From the NCBI GenBank assembly GCA_964439745.1, contig CAYTQK010000093.1, positions 1-11,245 on the forward strand: 11,245 bases of DNA, given 5' to 3'. Positions 1-6,054 of this stretch are shown piece by piece. The notes beneath the pieces are model-generated. The model did no database searches. It saw only the letters and a program-made list of their open reading frames with translations, and was not told the origin of the DNA. The translations under genes were made by a program, and so were the position numbers. Each line of letters begins with the position of its first letter. Positions within the stretch are counted from its first letter, which is position 1. This DNA is from CAYTQK01 sp964439745 (lineage in GTDB: Bacteria; Desulfobacterota; Desulfobacteria; Desulfobacterales; Desulfosudaceae).

Positions 1-601
1 GATCAGGGGAGTTAGACGCATGAGGGAAACTGGCAGTCACAGGGAGAAGGGCGGCCAGGTGCTCCAGGGAACAAAAACCGTTGGTGGACAGGCAGGAATG
101 AAGGGATCTGTTGAGGGCTTCGCTCAACACCGCCCGGGCGAATTCGGGATGCGGGGTGGGCTCGCCGCCGCTGAGGGTAAGGCCGCCGCCGGAACTGTCA
201 TAAAAAATCCGGTCCGCCTCTACTTCTGCCATGATGGCGTCCACGGTCATGGGCACCCCGGAAAGCGCCAGGGCTTCGTAGGCGCAGACCTCGACACATC
301 GGAGGCAGCCATCGCATCGCTGCCGAATGATCTTGTGATACGAGGCGCCTTCCCGCCGGGCCTCTTCCGGGGGGATGGGGGGGGCGATGGCATCCCGGTC
401 GCATACCTCCAGGCAGGCCCCGCATTGAACACACAAATTACGTTTCCAGAATATGTCCGGCTGAGGAGAAATTGTTTCCGGGTTATGGCACCAGGTGCAA
501 CGCAGGGGGCAGCCTTTCAAATACACGTTGGTACGAAATCCCGGTCCGTCGTTGACCGAGTACCGCTGGATATCAGTTACCAGGCAGGTCGAGGAATCCA
601 T
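1..601 (-). CDS. Glycyl radical enzyme activating enzyme (radical SAM), C-terminal part off the left edge
   Basis: This enzyme uses SAM and a [4Fe-4S] cluster to place the glycyl radical on a partner glycyl radical enzyme. Translation from the ATG at 601 stays open for 200 codons to the window edge. Visible are the N-terminal DIQRYSVNDGPGFRT segment (residues 10-24), the radical-SAM cluster motif C31-P-L-R-C35-T-W-C38-HNPE, two inserted ferredoxin clusters each of form CxxCxxCxxxC (C57/60/63/67 and C96/99/102/106), and the SAM-binding SGGEP (144-148). The two-cluster insert is typical of activases for benzylsuccinate synthase-, diol dehydratase- and decarboxylase-type enzymes, and is absent from PFL-activase. 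The start has AAAGGAG six bases upstream and lies 24 bp after the MmgE/PrpD gene, so it is probably in the same operon. From about residue 188 the expected DLFLYDxK-like strand is not recognisable (see findings). The cognate glycyl radical enzyme is not in the window, so the substrate is unknown. Confidence 0.9.
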   Translation of the reverse strand, partial: MDSSTCLVTDIQRYSVNDGPGFRTNVYLKGCPLRCTWCHNPETISPQPDIFWKRNLCVQCGACLEVCDRDAIAPPIPPEEARREGASYHKIIRQRCDGCLRCVEVCAYEALALSGVPMTVDAIMAEVEADRIFYDSSGGGLTLSGGEPTPHPEFARAVLSEALNRSLHSCLSTNGFCSLEHLAALLPVTASFPHASNSPD

Positions 602-625
602 GACAACTCCTTTGGGGGCAGCCCA

Positions 626-1972
626 TCAGAATGTTTCCGCCAATGGTTTCAGTGAGGGCAGGGCCGTCAAATGATCAATATCCGCCAGCGCCTGCCCGGT
701 TTTTTCCCGGCCGAGGACCGGTTCGCAAAGGTCGATGAATTTCTGGCGGACCCGGGTTTGTTTCAGTTCCAGGGGAGGGATCTCCTGGAGAATATCGGAA
801 AAACGCTCATGTCTCCCGCCCCCGATATCCGTCACCACCACGGTGGCTTCCAGGCCGCTTTTGCCGCTGTCCAGGGAACCGGTGACCTTGTCCATCAGGG
901 CCCGGATGGAAGGCGACTTGACCTGTTCATCGGTAAAGGCCCGGGTGCCGGTATCGCCGGTGATAATGGCATTGGCCACGCAGAAGGGAATGCTGAACTT
1001 TCCTTCCAAGCCGGTTCGGGGCTGGTTTTGACCGGCGGCATCCAGGGCCAGCTGCGAGGAATGAACCGTTATGGCGGCGATTTCGTCCGGAGACAGGCCG
1101 GCTTCGGTGACCACCCCCAAGGCGGCTTCCAGGGGAGAGTGGGTGGCATGACAGGAAGCATGATATTTCTGGGACAGGTTGACCACGTCCCACCCGAAGC
1201 CCAGCAATTCTACGGCATCTTTATTAATGGTGCCCTGCAGGGCCTGGAAGAATCCCTGGGGGCCTTCCAGGATGTCCGTGGCGCTGGTAAAATCATCGGC
1301 TGCCAGCAAGGCCGCCATCAGTCCCGACTGGGAGGCCCGGCCGGCGTGAAAGGGTTTGCACATTGTACCGAAAACGCGTTTCAGCCCCGAGGACTGGGTG
1401 GCGCCGATGCCCAGGGCGTATTGGGCCTGCTTTTTGCTCAGGCCCAGCAGCCGGGCGCAGCCCGCGGCCGCGGCGATGTGTCCCAGGGTGGCGGTGGCGT
1501 GCCAGCCGGCCATGTAATGATCCAGGCTGGCGCAGGCCCCGACCACGGAACCGGCCTGCAGGCCGATCAGGTAAGCGTCCAGAAGATCCCGCCCGCTGGC
1601 TTCCCGCCATTCCGATAAGGCCACCAGGGCAGGAAAGAGGGTCACCGAGGGGTGGCCCAGAAAGGATACCAGGGTGTCGTCGTAATCCAGGGCGTGGGAA
1701 GCGGCCCCGTTGATAAGGGCGGCGTCGGCCAGGCTTTTTTTCAGGCCGCCCCGGCCGAAAATGGTCGCCTGGGGCGATCCGCCCAGCCTGTCCGTGTATC
1801 CGATCAGTTTGTCCACCAGGGGGTCGGCCCGGCCGCCAAGGGTGACGGCCACCCAGTCCATGAAAGCGACCTGGGCGTGCTGGTACATTTCCTCGGGAAT
1901 ATCCGCCGGCCCGGTGTCCGCGATAAAAGCGGCGATCTTTTCGGTGACCGGCAGGGAGGCGGTGTCTGTCAT
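626..1972 (-). CDS. MmgE/PrpD family protein (2-methylcitrate dehydratase / cis-aconitate decarboxylase-like)
   Basis: A 448-residue protein, the usual length for MmgE/PrpD enzymes. Characterised members act on tricarboxylates or iminodisuccinate: 2-methylcitrate dehydratase, cis-aconitate decarboxylase, iminodisuccinate epimerase. Family hallmarks are present in order: HALDYDDT (93-100) with downstream H107-P-S; GWHATATLG (156-164); C205-K206-PFHAGRA (205-212); and QKYHASCHATHSP (268-280). The acidic, His, Lys and Tyr positions used for catalysis in this superfamily (here D96, T100, H107, H158, K206, Y270, aligned from memory) are therefore all filled, so the enzyme is probably active. The start at 1972 is chosen because GGAGGAG lies six bases upstream; a longer reading from 1987 would place that Shine-Dalgarno sequence inside the gene. 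It is the fifth gene of the mutase operon. The substrate cannot be assigned. A 2-methylcitrate role is not supported, because no prpC/prpB-like gene is adjacent. Confidence 0.88.
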   Translation of the reverse strand: MTDTASLPVTEKIAAFIADTGPADIPEEMYQHAQVAFMDWVAVTLGGRADPLVDKLIGYTDRLGGSPQATIFGRGGLKKSLADAALINGAASHALDYDDTLVSFLGHPSVTLFPALVALSEWREASGRDLLDAYLIGLQAGSVVGACASLDHYMAGWHATATLGHIAAAAGCARLLGLSKKQAQYALGIGATQSSGLKRVFGTMCKPFHAGRASQSGLMAALLAADDFTSATDILEGPQGFFQALQGTINKDAVELLGFGWDVVNLSQKYHASCHATHSPLEAALGVVTEAGLSPDEIAAITVHSSQLALDAAGQNQPRTGLEGKFSIPFCVANAIITGDTGTRAFTDEQVKSPSIRALMDKVTGSLDSGKSGLEATVVVTDIGGGRHERFSDILQEIPPLELKQTRVRQKFIDLCEPVLGREKTGQALADIDHLTALPSLKPLAETF

Positions 1973-2012
1973 GATTGGCTCCTCCATCTCGATAAACGGT
2001 TGGCCGCCCGGG

Positions 2013-2321
2013 TTAATCCTGGGGATGCCAGGGCAGGCGGGCCGCGGGGTTGCTCCAGAAGATGGCCAGGTACAGCGAGATGACGAACCCGCCCAGCCCG
2101 AAGGCGATCCAGGCGGCCGGCCCGTGCTGCCAGCAATCGAACCAGACGGCCACTGCAATTCCGGCCGTGATGTTGATCCAGGCCCAGATGATATTGACCC
2201 AGGCGGATGACCGCCGTGCGAACGGGGTCATGTGGGCTTGGCCGCAGATACCTTGCACCAGGTGCGGCAGGGCGTTAAACAGCAGCAGACCGGCAACAAA
2301 AGCCGCGATCAGGGTAGTCAT
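2013..2321 (-). CDS. Small membrane protein, three predicted helices, function unknown
   Basis: A 102-residue hydrophobic protein with likely membrane helices at about 3-23, 42-61 and 69-89. A polar loop at 24-40 carries a GICGQAHMTPFARRSSA stretch, and a tryptophan-rich segment follows (VNIIWAWIN, 42-50). The pattern N-x-x-PHLV-x-GI-x-G...TPFAR...N-x-x-WxxxN resembles a family of short bacterial membrane proteins that I recall as uncharacterised. The start codon overlaps the meaB stop in an ATGA (2318-2321), which strongly suggests translational coupling and makes the ORF more credible than its size alone would. No signal peptide or lipobox is evident. Lying between a mutase chaperone and a soluble enzyme, it might be a membrane anchor or small transporter-like protein for this pathway, but that is speculation. 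Confidence 0.75.
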   Translation of the reverse strand: MTTLIAAFVAGLLLFNALPHLVQGICGQAHMTPFARRSSAWVNIIWAWINITAGIAVAVWFDCWQHGPAAWIAFGLGGFVISLYLAIFWSNPAARLPWHPQD

Positions 2322-3283
2322 GGTGATCCTCCTTTTTCTTCCCGGATGTTGTCAATCAAGTCGGCAACCAGTTCTTCCACCGCCGAATAGGGGTCCTGGC
2401 TGCGATCGGCGATTCGGCCGACCAGGCGGTCAAGGCGGTGGTCGTTGGCCAGGCCGTTGTGCAGTCGCCCGATGACCTCCCCCAGCAGCAGCCCCATCAT
2501 TTCTTCCCGGATATTTTTTTCCGCCAACCAGCGGCTGCGGGGCCGGGGGGCCAGCATGGCCCGGGCCAGTTCGCCGATGCCCTGTCGCTGCAGCGCCGAG
2601 GTTTTCAAGACCGGCGGCTTGTCCTGATCGGTCCGGGTGGACAGGTCCAGCATGCCGTCAATATCGGCGGCCAGCTCGTCGGCGCCGTCGCGATCAGCCT
2701 TGTTGACCACGAAAAAGTCGGCGATTTCCATGATGCCGGCCTTGATGGCCTGAATGCCGTCCCCCTGGCCGGGCACGCACACCACCAGGACCGCGTCCGA
2801 GACCCGGACGATCTCGATCTCATCCTGTCCCACCCCGACCGTTTCGATGAGGATGACATCCTTGCCAAAAGCGTCCAGAATCCGGGTGACATCCCGGGCG
2901 GCCTGGCACAGTCCGCCCATCTGGCCGCGGGTGGCCATGGAACGGATAAACACCCGGGGCTGTTCGTACAACTCCTGCATGCGCAGGCGGTCACCCAGCA
3001 GGGCCCCCCCGGAAAAGGGGCTGGAAGGATCCACCGCGATGATGCCGATGGACAGTCCCTTCTTCAGCAGCTCCAGGGAGAGTTCCTTGGTGAGAGTGCT
3101 TTTGCCGGCCCCCGGAGATCCGGTGATGCCGAAAATACGGGCCCGGCCGGTGGCCGGGTAGATGGTTTTCATGGCCTCTTTCCAGCCGGCCTCCCGGTTT
3201 TCCACCCGGGTGATCAGGCGGGCCAGCGCCCGCGGGCGGCCCTGTTGCAATTGCCGGATCAGCTCTTCCCAGTTGTCGCGCAT
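2318..3283 (-). CDS. meaB: MeaB/ArgK-type G-protein chaperone of B12-dependent acyl-CoA mutase
   Basis: A 321-residue GTPase of the G3E SIMIBI class. It gates adenosylcobalamin loading into, and protects, methylmalonyl-CoA-type mutases, as human MMAA and Methylobacterium MeaB do. Visible are the P-loop G55-S-P-G-A-G-K-S62, the family signature DPSSPFSGGALLGDR (85-99), ETVGVGQDE (147-155) as the switch/Walker B region, NKAD (194-197) for guanine specificity, and TSA (228-230). The length matches bacterial MeaB. The start at 3283 is chosen over upstream in-frame codons because the family N-terminus begins there and because upstream codons would overlap the mutase gene; the ribosome site is weak (GGGAAAGG about ten bases upstream). 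It lies 37 bp after the mutase large subunit, which is very likely its client, and overlaps the next gene by 4 bp. Confidence 0.95.
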   Translation of the reverse strand: MRDNWEELIRQLQQGRPRALARLITRVENREAGWKEAMKTIYPATGRARIFGITGSPGAGKSTLTKELSLELLKKGLSIGIIAVDPSSPFSGGALLGDRLRMQELYEQPRVFIRSMATRGQMGGLCQAARDVTRILDAFGKDVILIETVGVGQDEIEIVRVSDAVLVVCVPGQGDGIQAIKAGIMEIADFFVVNKADRDGADELAADIDGMLDLSTRTDQDKPPVLKTSALQRQGIGELARAMLAPRPRSRWLAEKNIREEMMGLLLGEVIGRLHNGLANDHRLDRLVGRIADRSQDPYSAVEELVADLIDNIREEKGGSP

Positions 3284-3320
3284 AAAACGGCCTTTCCCGT
3301 CTGTCCTTTCCGGCGGCGGC

Positions 3321-5081
3321 TTACAGCTTGACCGGCTCGGCCTCGCCAAAGACCTCCCGCAGCACGTCACAGATTTCCTGCAGGGTGGCTTCCTGTTCCA
3401 CGCAGTCACAGATATCCGGCATGAGGTTTTTGTGCGGGTCGGCGGCATGGGTTTTCAGGGCGGCCAGGGCCTGGGACACGCCCGCTTCATGCCGTTCCTG
3501 CTTCAAGCGCCGCAGGGCGTCTTTCTGCCGGTCTTCGGCGGTCTTCATCAGCTCCGGGTCATAGGTGGCTTCGACTTCGCGATTGACGTTGACGGGGATC
3601 TCGTTTTCACCGGTAAAACAATTGACCCCCACCAGGAACTCCTCCTGGTGTTCGATCTGTTTCTGACGTTCATAGGCGCTTTTGGCCACGGCCCGCTGCA
3701 TATAGCCGCTTTCGATGGCCGCCACCGCGCCGCCCATGTCGTCAATCTTTTTCATTTCCGCCAGGGCATCCGTCTCGATCTGATCGGTCAACGATTCCAT
3801 GAAATACGAGCCCGCCCAGGGATCATTGACATCGGCCACCTTGGCCTCGTAGATCATGATGCGGGTAGCGTCCAGCTGTAGCTGGACGGCCTCCTGGCTG
3901 TGACCCAGGCCGAGGGGTTCATCAAAGGGCGGAAAGGCGCCCGGCATGCCCCCGGACATGCCCGCTGCCATGCCGCCCACCACGGCCCGGGCCAGGTTGT
4001 TCAGGGGCCGGTTGAGGGTGGTGGAAGAACAGCCGATATGGGCGGTGATGGGCTGCCGGATGATCATGCTGCGCTTGTCGCGCGCCCCGAACTCTTCTTT
4101 CAGCAGGCGGGCCCACATGCGCCGGGCGGCCCGCTGAAAGGCGATTTCCTGGTAGATCTCCATGCTGCCGCCGAAGGCGTTAAAGGTAAACCGGGGGGCA
4201 AAGGCGTCGATCTCCAGGCCGGCTTCCCGGCCGGCCTGGAGATAGGCCTTGCCGTTGGCCAGGGAAAAAGCCAGGTCCTGCACCCGGGTGGCCCCGGCTT
4301 CGCGGATATGATAACCGCCGATGCTGTTGATGTTCAGTTTCGGCATATGTTTCACGCAGAAGGCGCAGGTGTCCCGGAACAGGCGCAGGGACTCTTGTGG
4401 CGGATAAATATAGGTGCCCCGGGCGATAAACTCCTTGAGAATGTCGTTCTGAGGGGTACCGGCCAGTTTCTCCAGGGGGATGCCCCGTTTTCTGGCCAGC
4501 ACGGCATACATGGCGATGATGATGGCGGCCGGGGCATTGATGGTGAAATTGGAGGGGACTTTATCGATCTCCAGGTCGCCGGTAAAGGCCTCATAGATAA
4601 TCTGAAAGTCCCGGAAAGAGGCCACCGAGACGCCGACCCGGCCGACCTCGCCGACCGCCCGGGCACTGTCCGGATCATAACCGCACTGGGTGGCCAGGTC
4701 AAAGGCGATGTTGGGGCCGCCCCGGCGTCCCATGGACTGCATCCGGAAGAGGTAGTCCCGGTAATCGGCCGGGGTGCCGAAGCCGCCATACTTGCCTACT
4801 TTTCCGGCCCCGCCCCAGTCCGGCCGGTAGCCCATACGGGCGGCGTCTTCGGCAAAGGCCCGCCAGAAATCAAAGGGATTGTTGCCGGCGGTAAAGGGGT
4901 ATTCGCCGGGGAACCCCACTTTTTCCATGAAATCATGATCTTCTATGGCCGCGGGGCTGTGAAATTCCGTGGGGCACCGGGACAGGTTGAACCGTTCGAC
5001 CCGTTTTTCGACCACCTCCCGACGCCAGTTTTCCTGGGCCCGTAGAATTTTTGCCATCGGTGTTTCGTCGTTATCCTTCAT
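3321..5081 (-). CDS. B12-dependent acyl-CoA mutase, catalytic (large) subunit, methylmalonyl-CoA mutase family
   Basis: A 586-residue substrate-binding TIM-barrel subunit without the C-terminal B12 domain, which is encoded separately just upstream. It should catalyse adenosylcobalamin radical 1,2-rearrangement of an acyl-CoA, swapping malonyl-type and succinyl-type skeletons. Family landmarks are KYGGFGTP (97-104), GGPNIAFDLATQCGYD (121-136), GTPQNDILKEFIARGTYIYPP (208-228), IGGYHIREAGAT (254-265), and FTFNAFGGSMEIY (298-310). By alignment from memory to Propionibacterium mutase, Y98, Q211, R221 and H258 match the active-site Tyr89, Gln197, Arg207 and His244. Arg at 221 binds a free substrate carboxylate, so an isobutyryl-CoA-type mutase is unlikely. 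However, the segment before Y98 is longer than usual and lacks the expected arginine-rich CoA-binding pattern, so classical methylmalonyl-CoA is not assured. The start at 5081 has GAGGTG four bases upstream. Confidence 0.93.
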   Translation of the reverse strand: MKDNDETPMAKILRAQENWRREVVEKRVERFNLSRCPTEFHSPAAIEDHDFMEKVGFPGEYPFTAGNNPFDFWRAFAEDAARMGYRPDWGGAGKVGKYGGFGTPADYRDYLFRMQSMGRRGGPNIAFDLATQCGYDPDSARAVGEVGRVGVSVASFRDFQIIYEAFTGDLEIDKVPSNFTINAPAAIIIAMYAVLARKRGIPLEKLAGTPQNDILKEFIARGTYIYPPQESLRLFRDTCAFCVKHMPKLNINSIGGYHIREAGATRVQDLAFSLANGKAYLQAGREAGLEIDAFAPRFTFNAFGGSMEIYQEIAFQRAARRMWARLLKEEFGARDKRSMIIRQPITAHIGCSSTTLNRPLNNLARAVVGGMAAGMSGGMPGAFPPFDEPLGLGHSQEAVQLQLDATRIMIYEAKVADVNDPWAGSYFMESLTDQIETDALAEMKKIDDMGGAVAAIESGYMQRAVAKSAYERQKQIEHQEEFLVGVNCFTGENEIPVNVNREVEATYDPELMKTAEDRQKDALRRLKQERHEAGVSQALAALKTHAADPHKNLMPDICDCVEQEATLQEICDVLREVFGEAEPVKL

Positions 5082-5127
5082 ATCCACCTCGTTTTTATGT
5101 GAATCCGGATTGGTCGCCGGTTCCGGC

Positions 5128-5544
5128 TCAGGAACGAACGCGGCTGTCGGCCACCGCCTTTTTGACCGTTTCGGTAATGTCAGCAATGGGCGTCCCGGAA
5201 GTAAATACCTCGGTCACCCCCATCTCCTTTAATTCGGCCACATCGCTTTCAGGAATGATTCCACCCACCAGCAGAATGATATCGTCGGCCGAAAGTTCCT
5301 CCAGGGTCTGCCGCACTTCCCGGGTCAGCGTAAGATGGGCGCCGGATAAGATGGACAGGCCAATTACGTCCACGTCTTCATCCACGGCCGTTTTGGCGAT
5401 CTGGCCCGGGGTCTGCCGCAAGCCGGTGTAAATTACCTCGAAGCCGGCATCCCGCAGGCCGTAAGCGACCACCCGGGCGCCCCGTTCATGGCCGTCCAGG
5501 CCGGGCTTGGCGATGAGGATACGAATTTTCTGTTCCGGGTCCAT
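5128..5544 (-). CDS. B12-binding (small) subunit of acyl-CoA mutase
   Basis: A 138-residue Rossmann-like cobalamin-binding protein that carries adenosylcobalamin in base-off/His-on form for the catalytic subunit. The full fingerprint is present: D17-G-H19-ER-G22 supplies the cobalt-ligating histidine, S64-I-L66 the nucleotide-tail contact, and G94-G95 the tail pocket. KPGLDGHERGARV is the classical sequence around the ligand. The length matches stand-alone small subunits of archaeal and delta-proteobacterial mutases. The start at 5544 is preceded by GGGAGGG at a normal distance; a longer ORF to 5628 has no ribosome site and no family similarity. It is the first gene of the operon, with a ~95-nt predicted leader from the sigma-54 promoter, and lies 46 bp before the large subunit. 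No cobalamin riboswitch (B12 box) was recognised in the leader. Confidence 0.95.
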   Translation of the reverse strand: MDPEQKIRILIAKPGLDGHERGARVVAYGLRDAGFEVIYTGLRQTPGQIAKTAVDEDVDVIGLSILSGAHLTLTREVRQTLEELSADDIILLVGGIIPESDVAELKEMGVTEVFTSGTPIADITETVKKAVADSRVRS

Positions 5545-5649
5545 TGTCCCTCCCCATGGTTGGTTGCTGGCAATAAGATCCAATGACCGTTCGGAAGAGA
5601 CCAACCGCGTCTGGATCTGGAAAAGCAACTTGTTGTTTGCCCCTTACTT

Positions 5650-5665
5650 AGCAAATAGGGTGCCA
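5650..5665 (-). promoter_or_regulatory. Sigma-54 (-24/-12) promoter of the mutase operon
   Basis: On the minus strand this reads TGGCACCCTATTTGCT, an exact match to the TGGCAC-N5-TTGC[A/T] consensus with correct GG-to-GC spacing. Transcription should start near 5639, giving a leader of about 95 nt before the B12-subunit ATG at 5544. A sigma-54 activator gene lies immediately upstream, which supports the reading. Expression is therefore expected to be strictly activator-dependent. Confidence 0.85.
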
Positions 5666-5688
5666 AAATCATGAATGGCTTTAGATAG

Positions 5689-5701
5689 AAACTATTTGAT
5701 T
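5689..5701 (-). promoter_or_regulatory. Candidate IHF-binding site
   Basis: The minus strand reads AATCAAATAGTTT, which fits the IHF core WATCAA-N4-TTR with one mismatch at the last base. An A/T tract (about 5711-5720) lies beside it on the upstream side. Its centre is about 56 bases upstream of the predicted sigma-54 start, between promoter and putative enhancers, where IHF typically bends DNA at sigma-54 promoters. Chance matches occur in A/T-rich DNA, so this is tentative. Confidence 0.45.
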
Positions 5702-5742
5702 GGAATTACAGATAAAAAAATATGTCCGCAAAAGAGGCGGCA

Positions 5743-5769
5743 GTTCCCTGCTCGGGCTGGTGGGGGAAC
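5743..5769. promoter_or_regulatory. Candidate upstream activator site 1 (inverted repeat)
   Basis: GTTCCC at 5743-5748 and GGGAAC at 5764-5769 form perfect 6-bp arms around a 15-bp spacer. The centre is about 117 bp upstream of the predicted sigma-54 start, in the normal enhancer range. Assignment to the Fis-type helix-turn-helix of the neighbouring activator is an inference from position only. Confidence 0.4.
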
Positions 5770-5778
5770 AAGGGCCCA

Positions 5779-5793
5779 ACCGGCCAGACCGGT
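5779..5793. promoter_or_regulatory. Candidate upstream activator site 2 (inverted repeat)
   Basis: ACCGG at 5779-5783 and CCGGT at 5789-5793 form a perfect 5-bp palindrome around CCAGA. Its centre is about 147 bp upstream of the predicted start and 30 bp from the centre of site 1, close to three helical turns. The two sites do not share an obvious sequence, so they may not bind the same protein. Confidence 0.35.
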
Positions 5794-5829
5794 CAAATCC
5801 ATATTTATTTCAAAATATTATACTTTTAC

Positions 5830-5865
5830 AAAAAGGTCGGGGCGGGCGCTGACCACGGCCCGCCC
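5830..5865 (-). terminator. Possible rho-independent terminator of the sigma-54 activator gene
   Basis: On the minus strand, GGGCGGGC (5865-5858) and GCCCGCCC (5847-5840) form a perfect 8-bp GC stem with a 10-nt loop. After a 5-nt gap it is followed by TTTTT (5834-5830). It lies about 190 bp after the activator stop and before the enhancer and promoter of the mutase operon, so it would insulate the two units. The gap before the T-run makes it a non-ideal terminator. Confidence 0.45.
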
Positions 5866-6039
5866 GGGGCGGGAAGCGGTCAGCAGGGAGGCACGGGGGA
5901 TGTTTTGACGATGGGACCGGAAGGTGGGTTTAAAAGACCCATTTTGGATACAAGTAACCCGAAGCGGCCGGGAGAGAAAGGGAGAGAGGCGGGTATCTGT
6001 CGGAGGGGCGATACACGGCGATAAGAGCCGGCGTCTCCT

Positions 6040-6054
6040 CCCGGAATATCCGGG
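6040..6054. repeat. Short perfect hairpin at the activator stop codon
   Basis: CCCGGA (6040-6045) and TCCGGG (6049-6054) form a 6-bp stem with a 3-base ATA loop directly abutting the TAA stop of the activator gene (6057-6055). No T-run follows on the minus strand, so it is more likely a 3' mRNA-stabilising hairpin or a weak pause than a full terminator. Confidence 0.4.

Noticed and set aside
671..1618. Plus-strand open frame (315 codons) opposite the MmgE/PrpD gene
   Set aside because: Antisense shadow of a GC-rich gene with low-complexity composition.
2438..3331. Plus-strand open frame (297 codons) opposite meaB
   Set aside because: Antisense shadow with no recognisable domain; MeaB motifs are complete on the other strand.
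3900..5045. Long plus-strand open frame (381 codons) opposite the mutase large subunit
   Set aside because: Glycine- and proline-rich shadow of a GC-rich gene. It has no family motif, and the minus strand encodes an unmistakable mutase.
3321..5186. Longer reading of the mutase from 5186
   Set aside because: The extra 35 residues overlap the B12-subunit gene and show no family similarity; the ATG at 5081 has a clear ribosome site.
5545..5640. Possible cobalamin riboswitch in the leader of the B12 mutase operon
   Set aside because: The predicted leader is only about 95 nt and no B12-box-like sequence was found.
5675..6024. Small plus-strand frames (77 and 100 codons) in the gap before the sigma-54 activator
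   Set aside because: They run through the IHF-like site, enhancer palindromes and terminator, have no good ribosome site and no recognisable domain.
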